From positions 1 to 64,000 of the forward strand of contig NZ_RARC01000021.1 in NCBI RefSeq assembly GCF_003719305.1: a stretch of DNA of 64,000 nt. Direction: 5' to 3'. Shown piece by piece: positions 62,219 through 64,000 of this stretch. A program made the translations under genes and the position numbers. The stretch is from Mycolicibacterium stellerae. GTDB lineage: Bacteria > Actinomycetota > Actinomycetes > Mycobacteriales > Mycobacteriaceae. How positions within the stretch are numbered: the first letter of the stretch is position 1; every line of letters begins with the position of its first letter. The notes beneath the pieces were generated by a model, which did not search any database, was not told the DNA's origin, and saw only the letters and a program-made list of their open reading frames with translations.

Positions 62219-63325
62219 ATGACTGAGCACGTCGGAGCCGGATCGCCGGCGACATCATCCTCAGAGGTGCGGGTCGCGATTGTCGGTGTAGGCAACTGCG
62301 CATCATCGCTTGTCCAGGGTGTGCAGTACTACCAGGACGCCGACGAGAACGCCACGGTGCCCGGCCTGATGCATGTCAAGTTGGGCCAGTACCACGTCCG
62401 CGACGTCAAGTTCGTCGCCGCCTTCGACGTGGACGCCAAGAAGGTCGGCTTCGATCTCTCCGAGGCCATCTTCGCGTCGGAGAACAACACCATCAAGATC
62501 GCCGACGTCCCGCCGACCAATGTCACCGTGCAACGCGGCCCGACCCTCGACGGCATCGGCAAGTACTACGCCGAGACCATCGAGGTCTCCGACACCGACC
62601 CGGTCGACGTCGTCAAGGCGCTCAAGGACAACAACGTCGACGTGATGGTCTCCTACCTTCCCGTCGGCTCCGAAGAGGCCGACAAGTTCTACGCGCAATG
62701 CGCCATCGACGCGGGCGTGGCGTTCGTCAACGCGCTGCCCGTGTTCATCGCCTCAGATCCGGTGTGGGCCAAGAAGTTCGAAGACGCCGGTGTGCCGATC
62801 GTCGGCGACGACATCAAGAGCCAGGTCGGCGCGACCATCACCCACCGCGTGATGGCCAAGCTGTTCGAGGACCGCGGCGTGCAGCTCGACCGAACGATGC
62901 AGCTCAACGTCGGCGGCAACATGGACTTCCTCAACATGCTGGAGCGGTCGCGGCTGGAGTCCAAGAAGATCTCCAAGACCCAGGCCGTCACATCGAACCT
63001 GCAGCGCGAGTTCAACACCAAGGACGTGCACATCGGTCCGTCCGACCACGTCGGCTGGCTCGACGACCGCAAGTGGGCCTACGTGCGGCTGGAAGGCCGC
63101 GCCTTCGGCGACGTGCCCCTGAACCTGGAGTACAAGCTCGAGGTGTGGGATTCGCCGAACTCCGCGGGAGTCATCATCGACGCGGTCCGCGCCGCGAAGA
63201 TCGCCAAGGACCGCGGCATCGGCGGCCCCGTCGTCGCCGCGTCGGCCTACCTGATGAAGAGCCCGCCGAAGCAGCTGCCGGACGACATCGCCCGCGCGCA
63301 GCTCGAGAACTTCATCGAGGGCTAG
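62219..63325 (+). CDS. ino1: Inositol-1-phosphate synthase
   Basis: 368 residues. NAD motif VAIVGVGNCASSLVQG (about 19-34), VDVMVSYLPVGSEEADKFYAQCAIDAG, GDDIKSQVGATITHRV and GPSDHVGWLDDRKWAYVRLEGR, all typical of the actinobacterial enzyme. Converts glucose-6-phosphate to inositol-1-phosphate for phosphatidylinositol and mycothiol. Ends in CTAG shared with the convergent Eis-like gene. Confidence 0.95.
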   Translation: MTEHVGAGSPATSSSEVRVAIVGVGNCASSLVQGVQYYQDADENATVPGLMHVKLGQYHVRDVKFVAAFDVDAKKVGFDLSEAIFASENNTIKIADVPPTNVTVQRGPTLDGIGKYYAETIEVSDTDPVDVVKALKDNNVDVMVSYLPVGSEEADKFYAQCAIDAGVAFVNALPVFIASDPVWAKKFEDAGVPIVGDDIKSQVGATITHRVMAKLFEDRGVQLDRTMQLNVGGNMDFLNMLERSRLESKKISKTQAVTSNLQREFNTKDVHIGPSDHVGWLDDRKWAYVRLEGRAFGDVPLNLEYKLEVWDSPNSAGVIIDAVRAAKIAKDRGIGGPVVAASAYLMKSPPKQLPDDIARAQLENFIEG

Positions 63326-64000
63326 AAGCCGTAGCCGAGCTCGGCCGGCACATCGGTGGCGAACGCCGCGTCCAGGGCAGCCACCAGTCCGAAGTCGTTG
63401 CACCGCAGCCGATGTGCGGCCGCGAAGGCCGAGGCGCGGTGGCCACCCATGTAGAGGCTGCCCAGCACGGACAGCTCGGTGTGCACATCGGCGTCGGCGT
63501 CTGTGCGGACACACTTCGCCCGGCCCCCGGCCACATCGAGCGCGTATCTGCCGCCACCACCCAGCACAGGGTCCGAGAGCTCCAGCACGGCAGACACGTC
63601 GGCCCCGTAACTGCGCGCCTCCAGCACCGCGGGTATGTCGAGGATCCGCAGCCACAACGTGTCCTCGACACCGACGGTCCGCACCAGACGTGGATCGGTC
63701 AGCAGATAGGGCAGCACATCGTCGGGATGCGTCCAGACCGTCACCGTCTCGATGAGGTCCATACCGAGCAGGACGCGCCACAGCGCGACATGCGCTTGCG
63801 GTGTCACCGCAGCCATCTCGGAGATCTCGATCTTCTTCTTCTCGTCGTTCCCGTGCGTCCGGTACATCACGAAGCCGTCGGCGTGCAGGAGGCAGAAGTA
63901 GGCGCTGCCGCCATCCCTGAACGCCTCCCGGTCGGCGAATACTTCGTCCCACATCTGTCGCGGAGTGGCCAAACCGCCCGGCGTCTGTAGCCGCCACCGC
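63322..64000 (-). CDS. Eis-like GNAT acetyltransferase, 3' part (runs off the window)
   Basis: The visible 225 codons align with the C-terminal half of Eis: RWRLQTPGGLATPRQMWDEV just at the window edge, YFCLLHADGFVMYRTHG, LWLRILDIPAVLEARSYG and SLYMGGHRASAFAAA. A TTG at 63972 is internal to this protein and is not the start. The sterol-carrier-type C-terminal domain is complete; the catalytic GNAT part is beyond the edge. Eis acetylates aminoglycosides and host substrates in M. tuberculosis; the function of this copy is not shown. Confidence 0.8.
   Translation of the reverse strand, partial: RWRLQTPGGLATPRQMWDEVFADREAFRDGGSAYFCLLHADGFVMYRTHGNDEKKKIEISEMAAVTPQAHVALWRVLLGMDLIETVTVWTHPDDVLPYLLTDPRLVRTVGVEDTLWLRILDIPAVLEARSYGADVSAVLELSDPVLGGGGRYALDVAGGRAKCVRTDADADVHTELSVLGSLYMGGHRASAFAAAHRLRCNDFGLVAALDAAFATDVPAELGYGF

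Noticed and set aside
1..64000. tRNA, rRNA, CRISPR arrays, insertion sequences
   Set aside because: No tRNA-like stems with TTCGA loops, no regular spaced repeats, and no transposase-like protein were found.

Overview
The window is high-GC DNA from a mycobacterium, most likely a rapidly growing environmental species (Mycolicibacterium type). Three things point there: the block from 47 to 63 kb (dnaB, rplI, rpsR, ssb, rpsF, a GT87 membrane protein, ponA1, DUF5318, PadR, ino1) matches the M. tuberculosis Rv0046c-Rv0058 neighbourhood; an MspA-family porin is present; and a type II topoisomerase pair like the M. smegmatis extra enzyme is encoded. No rRNA, tRNA, CRISPR array or insertion sequence was seen.

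Left part (0-20 kb) is accessory metabolism under local regulators. A TetR gene faces a methyltransferase/acyltransferase pair whose acyltransferase is broken by an in-frame TAA. A second, intact copy of the pair lies at 10.2-11.9 kb beside a secreted GH27 alpha-galactosidase, and both copies carry the same operator, AACGAA-N4-TTCGTT. Between them lie a CotH/DUF4956/VTC-domain operon, an MspA-like porin followed by an unlisted 73-codon secreted acidic protein, and a TcrX-like response regulator with a DedA protein. Then come regulator/oxidoreductase units (TetR-AKR, TetR-MDR, Lrp-DUF2000, TetR-SDR-AKR), two of them with clear paired operator palindromes.

Middle part (20.4-29.3 kb) is a nine-gene, tightly overlapping minus-strand operon. 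It is an extended form of the conserved nitrilase cluster Nit1C (MSMEG_0565-0572 families): Sll0783-like protein, Nit6803-type nitrilase, MSMEG_0570 protein, flavin oxidoreductase, AMP-forming ligase, radical SAM protein, a GNAT-AIR-synthase fusion, a second nitrilase-fold protein that has lost the catalytic Cys and Glu, and a glycosyltransferase. Next are a DUF2786 protein, the GyrB/GyrA-like topoisomerase pair, a coiled-coil cell-wall peptidase-like protein, and a glpF-dhaK-dhaL-dhaM operon facing an IclR regulator. DhaM is a complete EIIA-HPr-EI phosphorelay in one chain.

Right part (42-64 kb) begins with a low-GC flavin monooxygenase and small regulators, then the conserved replication/ribosome/cell-wall block. 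DnaB carries two inteins: a 144-residue endonuclease-free intein in the Walker A loop with class 3 (W/C/T) features, and a 425-residue LAGLIDADG intein. A perfect mycobacterial LexA box lies just upstream of dnaB and a cluster of DnaA-box-like sites lies farther up. The window ends with a tandem pair of DUF1707 proteins with apparently leaderless promoters, PadR, ino1 and the 3' part of an Eis-like acetyltransferase gene.
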